DNA of 64,000 nucleotides, from the NCBI RefSeq assembly GCF_001686985.1, contig NZ_CP015318.1:3284001-3348000 (forward strand). Reading direction: 5' to 3'. Below the pieces are notes generated by a model. The model had not been told where the DNA came from, did no database searches, and saw only the letters and a program-made list of their open reading frames with translations. Positions 31,204 to 40,495 of the stretch are shown one piece after another (positions within the stretch are counted from its first letter, which is position 1; the number at the start of each line of letters is the position of its first letter). This DNA comes from Mesorhizobium amorphae CCNWGS0123. Its GTDB lineage: Bacteria > Pseudomonadota > Alphaproteobacteria > Rhizobiales > Rhizobiaceae. The position numbers and the translations under genes were made by a program.

Positions 31204-31803
31204 ATGGCCATCACCCCGCTCGACATCGCCAACATGGCGCTCGCCGTGCTCGACGAGGCGCCGCTCGATTCACTCGACCAGGACGTCAAGGCGGCGCGCC
31301 TGCTCAACCTGCATTTCGACCTGACTCGCGAAGCCGAACTGACCAGACACGCCTGGGTGTTCGCCATCCTGTCGGCAAGCGTTCCCGGGTCTGACACCGG
31401 CAGCGGCGGCTGCACCTTGAATGTCGCCTATGAACTGCCGGCCGATTGCTTGCGCCCGCTGCCGCCGACCCACAATGGCGAACCGGACGGCGTGCCGGTT
31501 TCCTGGCGCCAGGAGGCCGGGATCATCTATTCCGACCGGCCCGGCCCGCTCGCCATCCGCTACATCGCCAACCTCACCGACCCGAACGATTGGGACGCGC
31601 TGTTCACCGAAGTGCTGGTGGCGGCCCTTGCCGTCAAGATCGCGCATCCGCTGACCCACAAGGCCGGCATGATCGACATCGCCCGCTCGGCCTATGACCG
31701 CGCGCTCGACGCAGCCTTTTCGGCCAACGCCATCCAGCGCGGCGGCCGCGCCTACACCGCGTCCTGGGCGATCCGGCGCGGCGACAACAGGTACGCACGC
31801 TGA
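31204..31803 (+). CDS. Tail tubular protein A-like (T7 gp11 type)
   Basis: 199 residues. The family pattern is LDIANMALAVLDEAPLDSLD at the N-terminus, LTRHAWVFAILSASV, then LPADCLRPLP and the C-terminal ARSAYDRALDAAFSANA. T7 gp11-type proteins form the adaptor ring below the portal. Stop and next start overlap by one base (TGATG). Confidence 0.8.
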   Translation: MAITPLDIANMALAVLDEAPLDSLDQDVKAARLLNLHFDLTREAELTRHAWVFAILSASVPGSDTGSGGCTLNVAYELPADCLRPLPPTHNGEPDGVPVSWRQEAGIIYSDRPGPLAIRYIANLTDPNDWDALFTEVLVAALAVKIAHPLTHKAGMIDIARSAYDRALDAAFSANAIQRGGRAYTASWAIRRGDNRYAR

Positions 31804-34254
31804 TGGCGACGCTCTATCCGGTCCAGGACGTCTTCACCCGCGGCGAGATCTCGCCGCGCCTGCACGCGCGCGGCTCGCTCGATCTCTACCGGGCAGCCCT
31901 GTCGAAGTGCGAAAACTTCGTCACGCTGCCGCATGGCGGCATCCGCAAGCGCGGCGGCAGCTATTTCGTCGGCGAGGTGAAGAATTCGGCCGTGAGGACG
32001 CGTGCCGTCCCCTTCATCTTCAGCGCCGACCAGGCCTACTGCCTGGAGTTCGGCAATCTCTATATCCGCGTCTATGCCTACGGCGCCCGCGTCGGTACGG
32101 TGGAAGTGGCCTCGCCCTATCTCGAGGCCGACCTGTTCGACCTCGCCTATGTGCAGTCGGCCGACCAGATGTGGATCAGCCACAAGGATTATCCGCTCAA
32201 GGTTCTCACCCGCACCGCGCACACGACCTGGACGCTGGAGGATTATCCTTTCGAGGATGGCCCTTACGACGATATCAACGACACCAGCACGACGCTGACG
32301 CCCGCGGATCATGGCTCGCTTACGCCACAGATGACTTCGAACACGGCGCCATCGGGCACGGTGTCAGGTTTCGGCGGCAGCGGCAGCGCCTGGCAGGTCT
32401 TTGATAAAGACGTCGGCACCGGCGTGGGGAGCGGCGGGACAACAGGATCGGTCCAGTACCGGCTGCCTGGCGGCGCGCAGGCCATTGTCGAGAACTACTA
32501 TCTTACGGCAATCACCGCAGGCGGTCTCGACAAGATACCAGTCTCCTGGAAGCTCGAGGGATCAAACAACGGCTCGTCATGGACAACCCTGGACAGCCAG
32601 ACGGGGCAAGGCGGGTGGACTGCCGGCGAAACCCGCTACTACGAGTTCTTCAACAAATCGCCGTTCGAATATCACCGGCTCAGCTGGACAGGCGTCAATG
32701 GCGCGGTCGACAGTTCCTTTGCCGAATTGACCATGAACAAGGCTGCCGCCAGCCAGGCGCCATTCAATCTGACCGCATCTTCGACAACCGGCATCAACAA
32801 CAACACCGGGTTTCAGACCTCCGATGTCGGTCGCGCCATTCGCTTGCTCGGCTCTGATGGCCGCTGGCGCTGGGCCAAGATCATGGCGCGCACCAGCACG
32901 ACTGTTGTCACGATCCAGCTGTATGGCTTCGCTTTGCCCGATCTCAGTCCGATCACCCGCTGGCGCCTCGGCACCTTCGTGCCGGGCAGATATGTCGAGA
33001 GCGGCTCGCTATGAGGAGCGCCTGGCTTTCAGCCGCAAATTCTCGGTCTATGCCTCGGCCACCGGCGATTTCGACAACTTCGCGCTTGGCGAGGAAGACG
33101 ACGACGCGCTCGAATTCATCCAGGCCGGCGGCGGCCAGGCCAACGACATCGTCTGGATCGCGGAGTCCGATGGTGCGCTGCTGATCGGGACGCTCGGCGG
33201 GGTGCGTGCTCTTTCCGGCTCCGGCATCGACGAGGCGCTGACGCCGTCCTCGTTCAAGAACCGGCGCTCGCGCACCTTCGGCTGCGCCCGCATCCGCCCG
33301 GTCGATGCCGGCCAGTCCTTCCTCTATGTCACGCGCTCGCGCCGCTCGATCGCCGAGCTGACGCAGACCTCGGCCGGCAGGTTCTCGTCCGAAGACATCG
33401 GCCAGATATCCGAGCATATCGCCAAGCAGGGCGTGGTCGAACTCGCCTTCCAGACCGATCCCGACCCGATGCTGTGGTTTCCGCTCGAGAATGGCGAGCT
33501 TGGCGGCTACACGCACCAGCCAAGCCAGGAGGTGCGCGGCATGCACCGCCATCGCTTCGGCGGTGCCTTCGCCGGCGCCACCTGGGCGGTGGTCGAAAGC
33601 GCCGTGGCGACGCCCGGCCAGAATGGCGTCGACGACATCTGGCTGATCGTCAAGCGCACCATTGCGGGTGTCACCAAACGCTATATCGAAATCATGACGC
33701 CGCCCTTCGAATATGGCGCGCTGGACGACGCCTTCCAGGTCGATTGCGGGCTGACCTATGCGGGCGCCGCCGTCAATGTCGTCTCGGGTCTTGGCCACCT
33801 CAACGGCCAGTCGGTCGACGTGCTGGCGTCGGGCAAGGTCTACCGTGGCCTCACCGTGGCCGCCGGCCAGGTGACGCTGCCCGGCGGCGCCACCGCAACG
33901 AAATGGCAGGTCGGGCTTCCCTGCCAGGCGCAAGCCGACACGCTGGAACTCGACGTCGGCGGCCAGGACGGCTCGATCGTCGGCCGCCGCAAGAAGGTGG
34001 CGAAAGTGATCCTGTCGCTGCTCGAGGCCGACACTACGGGGCTCGAAGTGCAGTCGCTGATCCGCGGTCGCTGGGAGGCGGTGAGGATGCCCTCGATGGT
34101 CGCGCCGGACGGCAAGGCCAGGCTCTACACCGGCAATGTCGAGGTGCCGATCGACGACAGCTGGGAAGGGCAGGGCAGGGTCAGGATCCGCCACGTCAAC
34201 CCGACGCCCTGCACGATCAGGGCATTCACGCCGGTGTTCGACGCGGAGCCGTAG
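31803..34254 (+). pseudogene. Tail tubular protein B-like gene with a frameshift
   Basis: Frame one runs 31803-33014, frame two from about 33012 to 34254. Removing one base near 33008-33014 joins GRYVESGS to YEERLAFSRKFSVYASATGD. The joined protein (about 816 residues) has the nozzle-protein pattern: FTRGEISPRLHARGSLDLYR and FVTLPHGGIRKRGGSYFVGE at the start, and a long beta-propeller-like remainder. Residues about 186-312 look like an inserted F5/8-type carbohydrate-binding domain (PVSWKLEGSNNGSSWTTLDS). Sequencing error is an alternative. Confidence 0.75.
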
Positions 34255-34307
34255 CGCCGCGCTCCTCTGCGCAAATCATTCTCGTTCTCCGAAAGAAGGA
34301 CACTCCC

Positions 34308-34967
34308 ATGACATCCCCCCATGCCGATGCCCTCGGCAAGGCGCGGACGGCTGCCGATTTCGCTTCCGTCATCGCCTTGCTCGACACCGACCTCAACGGC
34401 GCGCTCGCCCGCAGGCGCGACCTGCAGCAGGCCGAGGATCGCGCCATCTTCGGCGATGGCGTCCTTAGCGAGGCGCGCGCCGCGCTCGACGCCTGCAACG
34501 CGACAATCGCGCTCATCGAAAAGACCGTCGAGGCGGCCGCCAGGCGCCGCGCCGCCGCCGCCGAAAGCGAGGCCCGCGCCGACATCGCGGCGCTCGGCGA
34601 GGAGATCGGCGCCAGGGCCGAGGCGCTCGCCGCGCGCTGGCGCAATGTTGCCCGCCTGGTCGAACTGCTGCGCCAGGAGCTGTTCGAGGCCGATGCGCTC
34701 GCCCGCGCCATTGCCACCGCCAACGGCCTGTTCGACGCCGCCGGCGTGCCCGACCTGAAGGTCAACCTGACGACAACCCGCCGCGCCGCCATGGCCGGCG
34801 CGCGCGCCGCCGCACCCGCCCGCCTCAGCCGCCCGGCGATCCAGGCCGACAGGATGCTTCTGTCCTTCCTCCGCCCCGGCGGCGCGCTCGACCCGCGCCC
34901 GGCGCTTGGCGCGCCGGTCGATGGCGTCAGAAGCAAGTTCATCCCCATTGCCGGCGCGCGAGGCTGA
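34308..34967 (+). CDS. Phage coiled-coil protein, probable internal virion component
   Basis: 219 residues, almost entirely helical with heptad-like Ala/Leu/Glu patterns (ADFASVIALLDTDLNGALAR, ARADIAALGEEIGARAEALA) and a short C-terminal segment with LLSFLRPGGALDPRP. AAGAAGGA precedes ATG 34308. Position between tail tubular B and the internal virion proteins suggests a virion component. No specific family. Confidence 0.6.
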   Translation: MTSPHADALGKARTAADFASVIALLDTDLNGALARRRDLQQAEDRAIFGDGVLSEARAALDACNATIALIEKTVEAAARRRAAAAESEARADIAALGEEIGARAEALAARWRNVARLVELLRQELFEADALARAIATANGLFDAAGVPDLKVNLTTTRRAAMAGARAAAPARLSRPAIQADRMLLSFLRPGGALDPRPALGAPVDGVRSKFIPIAGARG

Positions 34968-34970
34968 CCA

Positions 34971-35465
34971 ATGTGCACACTTGCTCTTCTCGGCACCGTT
35001 CTTTCCGTCGGCGGCGCGCTGGCCGAGGGCCAGCAGCAGAAGCAGATGGCCGACTATCAGGCCAAAGCCTATGAGCAGCAGGCGCTGGCCGACGCGCAAA
35101 GTGCCGCCTTCGAACAAAGCCAGGAACGCCACAGGCAGGATCTCCTGCAGGCGCAGGCGCGCGCCCAGGCCGGCGCCTCGGGCGTCGGCATCGCCGGCTC
35201 GCCGGCCGAGGTGCTGGCCGCCAATGCCAGGCAGGGCCAGCTCGACCTCAAGGCGCTCCAGTACGGCTCGCAGCTGCGCCAGAACAATCTGACCACGCAG
35301 GCCGCCATCTCGCGCTTTTCCGGCAGGCAGGCGGCGACCGCGTCGATCTTCAAGGTCGGCGGCAATCTCGTGTCGGCTCTCTACGACCCGGCCAAGGCCG
35401 TGACCTTCGGCAAAGGCGCCTTCCCGCCGGCACCGCGCGGCTTTTCCACCGGAGGCCTCTACTGA
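34971..35465 (+). CDS. Internal virion protein (T7 gp14-like position)
   Basis: 164 residues. A hydrophobic N-terminus (MCTLALLGTVLSVGGALAEG) precedes a Gln/Ala-rich helical region and the motif ASGVGIAGSPAEVLAANARQ. This motif is common in short internal virion proteins encoded after the tail genes of podoviruses. They are ejected into the host envelope to build the DNA translocation channel. The stop overlaps the next start (TGATG). Confidence 0.7.
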   Translation: MCTLALLGTVLSVGGALAEGQQQKQMADYQAKAYEQQALADAQSAAFEQSQERHRQDLLQAQARAQAGASGVGIAGSPAEVLAANARQGQLDLKALQYGSQLRQNNLTTQAAISRFSGRQAATASIFKVGGNLVSALYDPAKAVTFGKGAFPPAPRGFSTGGLY

Positions 35466-37691
35466 TGGCGACCATTCCTCTCCATGTGGCCCGGCGCCGG
35501 CTCGATACCGGCAATGTCGTCTCCTATCCCGACGGGTCGCCGGTCGGCGCTGCGATGCAGGGCTTTGGCGACGAGCTTTCCGCTGTCGCCGAGCACTACC
35601 GGCAGATGAAGGAGCGGCAGGAGGCGTTCGACGCCGAGCTGGCGCGCCGCCGGTTCAACGGCCGGATCGCGCAGGCGGAAGACGAGGTGGCAGCAAATGC
35701 GCCGGCCGACGGTGCCGGCCTTCACGACACCATGTATGGCCGGGTCGATCCGCGCAACGGCCGGGTGGTCAAGCCCGGCCTGTTCGATACGCTGTTCGAC
35801 GATGCCTTGCCGAACATGCCCGAAAGCCAGCGCGCCGCTTTCGCCAGGCAGAAGGAAATGTTGCGCGAGGTTGGTGCGCGGCGCATGGCGCAGCGGCAAC
35901 TCCAGCGCCGCAAGGACTACGAGGAGGCGCAGGTCGACGCGGCGCTTAAGACCAGCGCCATCGCCATCGGCAACGCCAACCCCGACGATCCTGTCACGTT
36001 CGAAGCAGCCCGCCAGGAAGGGCTCGATCTGATCGACAAGATGGGGCTCGACCCGGGGATCAGGCTGCAGAAGGTGAAGGACTGGTTCGGCACCGCTGCC
36101 AAGGCGCGGTTCGAGGGGTTGATTGCCAAGGATCCGAGGCAAGCACTCGCAATGTTCGGTTTGGCCCAGGCTGGAAGCCCGACAAAGGGCAACACTGCCG
36201 AGGCTGTTGGCGGCCGGCAAAAAACCGGTGCGGAGTCGCGGGAACGAGGCAGCCAGTGCTGTGAGTAGCACGGCGACGGCTCCTTTGAATGCCGGCTCCA
36301 GAGCGCCGGCCGCCGCGGTCGACAGAACAGCTGTCGTGGCGGCGGCTCCATGGATTGCCGATCTGCCGCCGAATGATCTGCAGGATCTTGGCCAAAAGGC
36401 CCAGGTCGCAATGACGGCGCAACTCTTCGACGCGCGCACCAATATCCAACTCGCTCACCAGAATGCGCCGGACGACCTCATGTACGCCGGCAACTATTCC
36501 GGAAAGAAACCGGAAGATGGGGATTTCGCCGCGGTCTATGGCGTCGAGGAGGGCGGCAAACAGTCCCTGGACCTCGAACGGACGTTCAAGGTCGGTCACC
36601 AGGCATTCGCCATGGTCAGGATGCCGGAAAGACGCCATTGAGGCGAAGCTGCTTGCAGCCAAGCCCAAGCCGGGCAGTGCGACCCCGGAGCAGGACCAAG
36701 CACAATTTGACATAACGGCGGCCGCCGCCAGGCAAGTTTTGCAGGCGCGTGCCGTCGGTCCCGCCGATTTTGTTCGCAAAATCGACCCGACGGCGGACGC
36801 ATACTGGAACGCGGTATCGAGCGAGGACAGCTACGATCCTGCTGCCTACCAGAAGGCGATCGCCCGCTCTGTCGCCGGGCAGCTGCAGCTTGGAATCAAC
36901 CAAGTTCAGCCGCTGCCGCCGTCTGTCGTCAAGAACCTAGTCGATACCTTGAACGAAGAGAGAGTCCCGCAACGCGAGCGGGATGAAGTGCTGCGGGACC
37001 TGTTCGCGAGCACGTCTGATCCGGGAGTTCTGGCAGCCATGGCGCTGCAACTGAGCGACGAGAACCAGTCTCGGATCGCGCGAAGCATTGCGAACAACGC
37101 AGTTCCAATACCCGCGGAGGAACGTGTCAGTCGAAATCTGGCGGCCTTCGACGCCCTGCCGCTGCCCCTGAAGCCGCTCGTAGCGCTCAATGACACCGTC
37201 CGTCTGATGGCGGACGGCGCGACATTCGGATACGCGGACAAATTCGCCGCCACCATGAATTCGCTGATCTCGGGCAGCAGCTACGAGGAAGAACTCGCCG
37301 CTGCACGAGCCGGGACACAGGATGCTCGAGACCGGGCCGGGTTCGCCGGTACCGCGTCGGAGATGCTTGGCGCGTATCTGAATGGCAGTGGCCTTGGAAA
37401 AGCGGGCATTACACTCGCTGGGCGGTTTGGCACAGCCACGATGGAGGGCTTGTCCGGCCTTCTCGCTCGCGCCGGCCTTATGGGCGTTGAGGGTGCCGGG
37501 TACGGCATAGCGGAGGCCACCGGTCGCGACCAGCCCATTGGCGGCGGAGCGGCTTCAGGCTTCTTTGGCGGGGCTGGAAGCAATGTGGTTGCCGAAGGCC
37601 TTGGCGTCGTCTCGCGCAAGGCGACGCAATGGTTGAAGCGGCGTGCGTCCTCTTCCGAAGAAATTGTCGAGCCTGCGGGGGCAGAAGCTAC

Positions 37692-37720
37692 TTCAGATCC
37701 AGCGATCGCGGAAGCCACCC
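37692..37720 (+). repeat. 29-bp direct repeat, copy at toxin junction
   Basis: Identical to 40142-40170 (starts TTCAGATCCAGCGATCGCGG). It encodes the last conserved residues before the toxin domain. Confidence 0.9.
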
Positions 37721-38112
37721 CAACTCTGCCTGCACAAGGCGCAGTCCCAACCAGCCCGGCCTCCGCCGGCCATGATTTGCACATAACTTACATGCCTCAT
37801 TGGAATGCCGCACAGCGGGCGGCCGCGGACCTCAAGGTGAAGATGCTGACGGAAGCCGTCACTGTGGTTAGCCAGGCTGTGCGCAAAGGGACATCCGCGA
37901 GGAAAATTTTTAAAGCCGCCGGATTTCTAATTCCATTCGGTCACGATATTGATCACGTAATAGACCTGCAATTGGGAGGGCTTCACCAGTTGTCGAACTT
38001 TGCCATACTGGATTCTAGTGTTAATCGAAGTGCGGGTAAGCAAATTTATGATCTAATCAAAAATCTACCCATTGGAACTGTCATAAATAAGGTCACGATT
38101 GGAGAGCGATAG
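37721..38112 (+). other. HNH-type polymorphic toxin domain at virion protein C-terminus
   Basis: About 130 residues in the final frame. Key parts are HITYMPHWNAAQRAAADLKV, then HDIDHVIDLQLGGLHQLSNF with the DH-x3-LQLGG core, and LDSSVNRSAGKQI. This DxDHxxxLQLGG...LDSSVNRSxGxQI signature is that of HNH nuclease tips found in RHS, CDI and T6SS-linked polymorphic toxins. GC content drops sharply in the last 250 bp, which points to a recently acquired module. Confidence 0.8.
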
Positions 38113-38729
38113 TGTTCGAGACATTCCGACAGAATTTTCCCATCGAAAGCAGGGCGCCGACGGACGGAAATCCTCTCCTGAACACACGCATTCCGGGGCT
38201 GAATGAGTTGCTCGACAGCTTCGGCGGCGCCTCATTCAAGCAAGGCCTGTATCGGATCATCAGAGCGCAGGATCTCGCGGCATGGAACGCGAGGGTCAAC
38301 CTCGGCTTTCCCGAGGCCGCCGGGCGGATCACGTGCTTTGGTTATGACTGGCAGGGCACCGCGTTTGCAGTCGACTCTGAGAGATTGGAGGAAGGGCAGC
38401 CCGGTGTTCTCATGTTTGAGCCCGGCACAGGCGAGATTCTTGAGATACCGGCGAATATCGAAACCTTCCACGATGCGCTGGTCATAGAAAATCCTGATGC
38501 TGCGCTGACAGCCAACATATACGTCGAGGACTGGCTTGCGTCCGGCGGGGCACAACCTGCCTACGATCAGTGCATCGGCTACAAGAAACCGCTGTTTCTT
38601 GGGGGAGAAGATGACATTTCAAACCAGGAATTGACCGACCTGGAAGTCTATTGGCACATCATGGGGCAGGTCATGGCCAAGGTAAAAGGCCTGCCGCCGG
38701 GGACTCCGGTAGACCTCAAAGGTAGCTGA
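38112..38729 (+). CDS. Tdi1-like immunity protein (GAD-like plus DUF1851)
   Basis: 205 residues. A GAD-like N-terminal domain (ELLDSFGGASFKQGLYRIIR, then PEAAGRITCFGYDWQGTAFA) is followed by a DUF1851-type C-terminal domain (FLGGEDDISNQELTDLEVYW). This is the T6SS Tdi1-type immunity architecture. GTG start overlaps the toxin stop by one base. I infer that it neutralises the HNH tip immediately upstream, a cognate pair by position. Confidence 0.8.
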   Translation: MFETFRQNFPIESRAPTDGNPLLNTRIPGLNELLDSFGGASFKQGLYRIIRAQDLAAWNARVNLGFPEAAGRITCFGYDWQGTAFAVDSERLEEGQPGVLMFEPGTGEILEIPANIETFHDALVIENPDAALTANIYVEDWLASGGAQPAYDQCIGYKKPLFLGGEDDISNQELTDLEVYWHIMGQVMAKVKGLPPGTPVDLKGS

Positions 38730-38874
38730 GAGAGCTTCCTTTGGACGGGTGGGGGATCGTGGTGCTGAGGCGTTGGATTGCCGCGATCAGGTGGACCCGG
38801 CTGGACACCCGCCTGCAGGGCCGACCGACAAATCGACTGAGCGGACGCCGGCACAGCCGACCGACAAATCGGCT

Positions 38875-39312
38875 ATGAGATATTATGAAGTTAAGCCTCT
38901 GGTAGCCGGCGAGCTGAGCGAGGGCACCGTCATGGACACCAGCGTCCATCCGCCTATCGTGAGCAAGCTCCACTACCAATTCGATGCCTGGCTTGGCGAT
39001 GTCCTTGTGACCTCGTTTCCCTGTTTCCTCGTGACCGAAGAAGCCAAACGTGGATTGCTCGCTATCGGCATCTCTGGCGCCACATTCGCCGATGCGGAGG
39101 TGACCATATCCGAGGATTTTTACCTAGTGCAGCCCGATGTCGAACTCCCGCCGTTCGTTTGGCTCAAGGTGGACGGCAGGGCAGGTCACGATGACTTCGG
39201 GATCAACCAGAACCTGAACCTCGTGATGTCGGAGCGCGCCTTCGATGTGCTTGATGAATTGCTGGGCCTCCCTTCCGCATCCATCAAACGGTTCGACGAC
39301 GGCAATAAGTAA
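38875..39312 (+). CDS. Second immunity-type protein, paralogue of the 25472 gene
   Basis: 145 residues from ATG 38875. Segments SVHPPIVSKLHYQFDAWLGD, TSFPCFLVTEE and VELPPFVWLKVDGRAGHDDFG align with the immunity protein at 25472-25903. No toxin tip precedes it here; its upstream gap contains a short tandem GCCGACCGACAAATCG repeat. It is probably an orphan immunity gene kept from an earlier cassette, protecting against tips like that at 25185. Confidence 0.65.
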   Translation: MRYYEVKPLVAGELSEGTVMDTSVHPPIVSKLHYQFDAWLGDVLVTSFPCFLVTEEAKRGLLAIGISGATFADAEVTISEDFYLVQPDVELPPFVWLKVDGRAGHDDFGINQNLNLVMSERAFDVLDELLGLPSASIKRFDDGNK

Positions 39313-39373
39313 TGCTGAGGTCGGGAAGCAGCGCGGAGGCTTGTGGAAGCGTCTGGTCCTGCCGCCTGCCTTT

Positions 39374-39431
39374 GCGTCTTAGACGCACCTATTCCCAGCC
39401 GGTTTGGAAGGGCTCTTCCTCGTGCGCCTGG
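39374..39431 (+). repeat. Displaced virion-gene 3' end, copy A
   Basis: GCGTCTTAGACGCACCTATT followed by CCCAGCCGGTTTG and GTGCGCCTGG; nearly the same as 40181-40238. Lies just after the second immunity gene. Confidence 0.8.
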
Positions 39432-39447
39432 GGATTGCCGTTGATTA

Positions 39448-39533
39448 CGGTGACAGTGCACTTTTAGTGGTCGCACCCACGTGACTGGAGTGAACCTCCG
39501 GACTGGCTCATGGAAAAGAGTGTACTGTCACCG
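39448..39533. repeat. 86-bp element with terminal inverted repeats
   Basis: CGGTGACAGTGCAC at 39448-39461 and GTGTACTGTCACCG at 39520-39533 match in 13 of 14 positions when inverted, with extra TTTT/AAAA pairing inside. No coding capacity. Looks like a MITE or the two joined ends of a deleted insertion sequence. Confidence 0.5.
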
Positions 39534-39639
39534 CAATTCGCCCCCGCACCCGGGCCGATCACATGAAGCGCCACATGGACGCTAGAGACTTCGAGCGCCG
39601 GACTAGGCAGAGACTGCAAAATCTGGAAGGGAGCCGGCT

Positions 39640-40113
39640 ATGGTGAACGAAGCCAAACCAGACCTTGCGACTGTAGTGCGGCTGCCACCAGTAAATGTCA
39701 GCACAGGCGAAAACGAGCTTGACTCTGCCCGCGTTGAGGCACGCAAACACCTCGAATTCCACGATTGGGTGTTGTCCATCAAGGGCGAGTATCTCGGATA
39801 TGACGCCGAAGGCATTGTCTACATCTTTCTGTTTGAGATTGAGCCTGGAAGGCCAGACGTGCCAGAATGGATTTGGGTGATCGTGGGCGATGTGCCACCG
39901 ACATATATCCCGGCTGACGACACCAGGACTCCCTTCGAGGCTCTCGATGGTTATATCGGTGCGCTTGAAGACTGGGTCGAGGCTGCACGCCACGGAAAGT
40001 CCGTAGCGAAATTGATACCAGTCAATGTCGACGCGAATCCCGCCAACGCCGAGATGCTGGCGAGCCGGCTCAAATTCCTCGACGAGAAGATACTGCCGCT
40101 GATTCCGCACTGA
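39640..40113 (+). CDS. Third immunity-type protein (DUF4826-like)
   Basis: 157 residues. The segment PEWIWVIVGDVPPTYIPADD, then LDGYIGALEDWVEAARHGKS and EMLASRLKFLDEKILPLI, recalls DUF4826-type proteins, which occur among immunity arrays. AAGGGAG precedes ATG 39640. No toxin lies beside it. Its place between two displaced copies of the virion gene end supports an orphan cassette immunity gene. Confidence 0.6.
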   Translation: MVNEAKPDLATVVRLPPVNVSTGENELDSARVEARKHLEFHDWVLSIKGEYLGYDAEGIVYIFLFEIEPGRPDVPEWIWVIVGDVPPTYIPADDTRTPFEALDGYIGALEDWVEAARHGKSVAKLIPVNVDANPANAEMLASRLKFLDEKILPLIPH

Positions 40114-40141
40114 TCTGCCGCGCCTGCGGCGGCAGAACCTA

Positions 40142-40238
40142 TTCAGATCCAGCGATCGCGGAAGCCACCCACCTCCGCCTGCGTCTTAGACGCACCTATT
40201 CCCAGCCGGTTTGAAAGGGGCTCTTCCCGTGCGCCTGG
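40142..40238 (+). repeat. Displaced virion-gene 3' end, copy B (includes 29-bp repeat)
   Basis: Positions 40142-40170 repeat 37692-37720 exactly, and 40181-40238 repeats 39374-39431. Read in the virion gene frame, the repeat continues HLRLRLRRTYSQPV and stops at a TGA near 40212-40214. This is most simply the original C-terminus of the internal virion protein before the toxin cassette came in. Confidence 0.75.
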
Positions 40239-40457
40239 CCCTATCCGGTTGCCTTTCCCTCAGCCTTGTTTATGCCGCACAGGCCGAGGACGGCTTAGCG
40301 CCCTCGGCCACCATCAGATCGTTTGACGGCCAATGGGAGCGGGCTGGATCAAGAGTGCCCCGACGGACCGCGACAAGTAGAAACACGCCGTGCGCAACGA
40401 CTGCGCCGACCCAAGTGAGAAACAGCCGCAACAGCGGCCCAATTCCTCAAATGTCCA

Positions 40458-40482
40458 AGCCTCGCTTTCGCGGGGCTTTTTT
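40458..40482 (+). terminator. Intrinsic terminator before tail spike
   Basis: AGCCTCGC-TTTC-GCGGGGCT followed by T6, 14 bp before the tail spike start. Between 40239 and 40457 there is a short frame from GTG 40230 with a signal-peptide look (LALSGCLSLSLVYAAQA) that runs in frame toward the spike; probably a remnant. Confidence 0.7.
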
Positions 40483-40495
40483 ATGGAGCAAGCCT

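Larger units (their letters stand above)
35465..38112 (+). pseudogene. Internal virion (ejection) protein fused to HNH toxin domain, two frameshifts
   Basis: Three frames make one protein of about 880 residues: 35465 to about 36222, then to about 36630, then to 38112. Each join needs removal of one base: the first in an A6 run at 36219-36224, the second near 36635. The N-terminal part (HVARRRLDTGNVVSYPDGSP, then charged helices) is typical of large T7-like internal virion proteins. The segment around 37380-37660 is Gly/Ala-rich and may be membrane-active. The C-terminus from about 37721 is a polymorphic-toxin nuclease. Confidence 0.75.

Noticed and set aside
36463..36700. Independent gene starting at the ATG near 36463
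   Set aside because: The first residues of that frame look random and overlap the middle frame of the virion gene; coding character begins only after about 36635, so this is a frameshifted continuation, not a new gene.
40211..40495. Signal peptide on the tail spike (frame open from 40211)
   Set aside because: The upstream part has a signal-like sequence, but a terminator lies at 40458-40482 and a proper Shine-Dalgarno precedes ATG 40496. Tail spikes are not exported through Sec.
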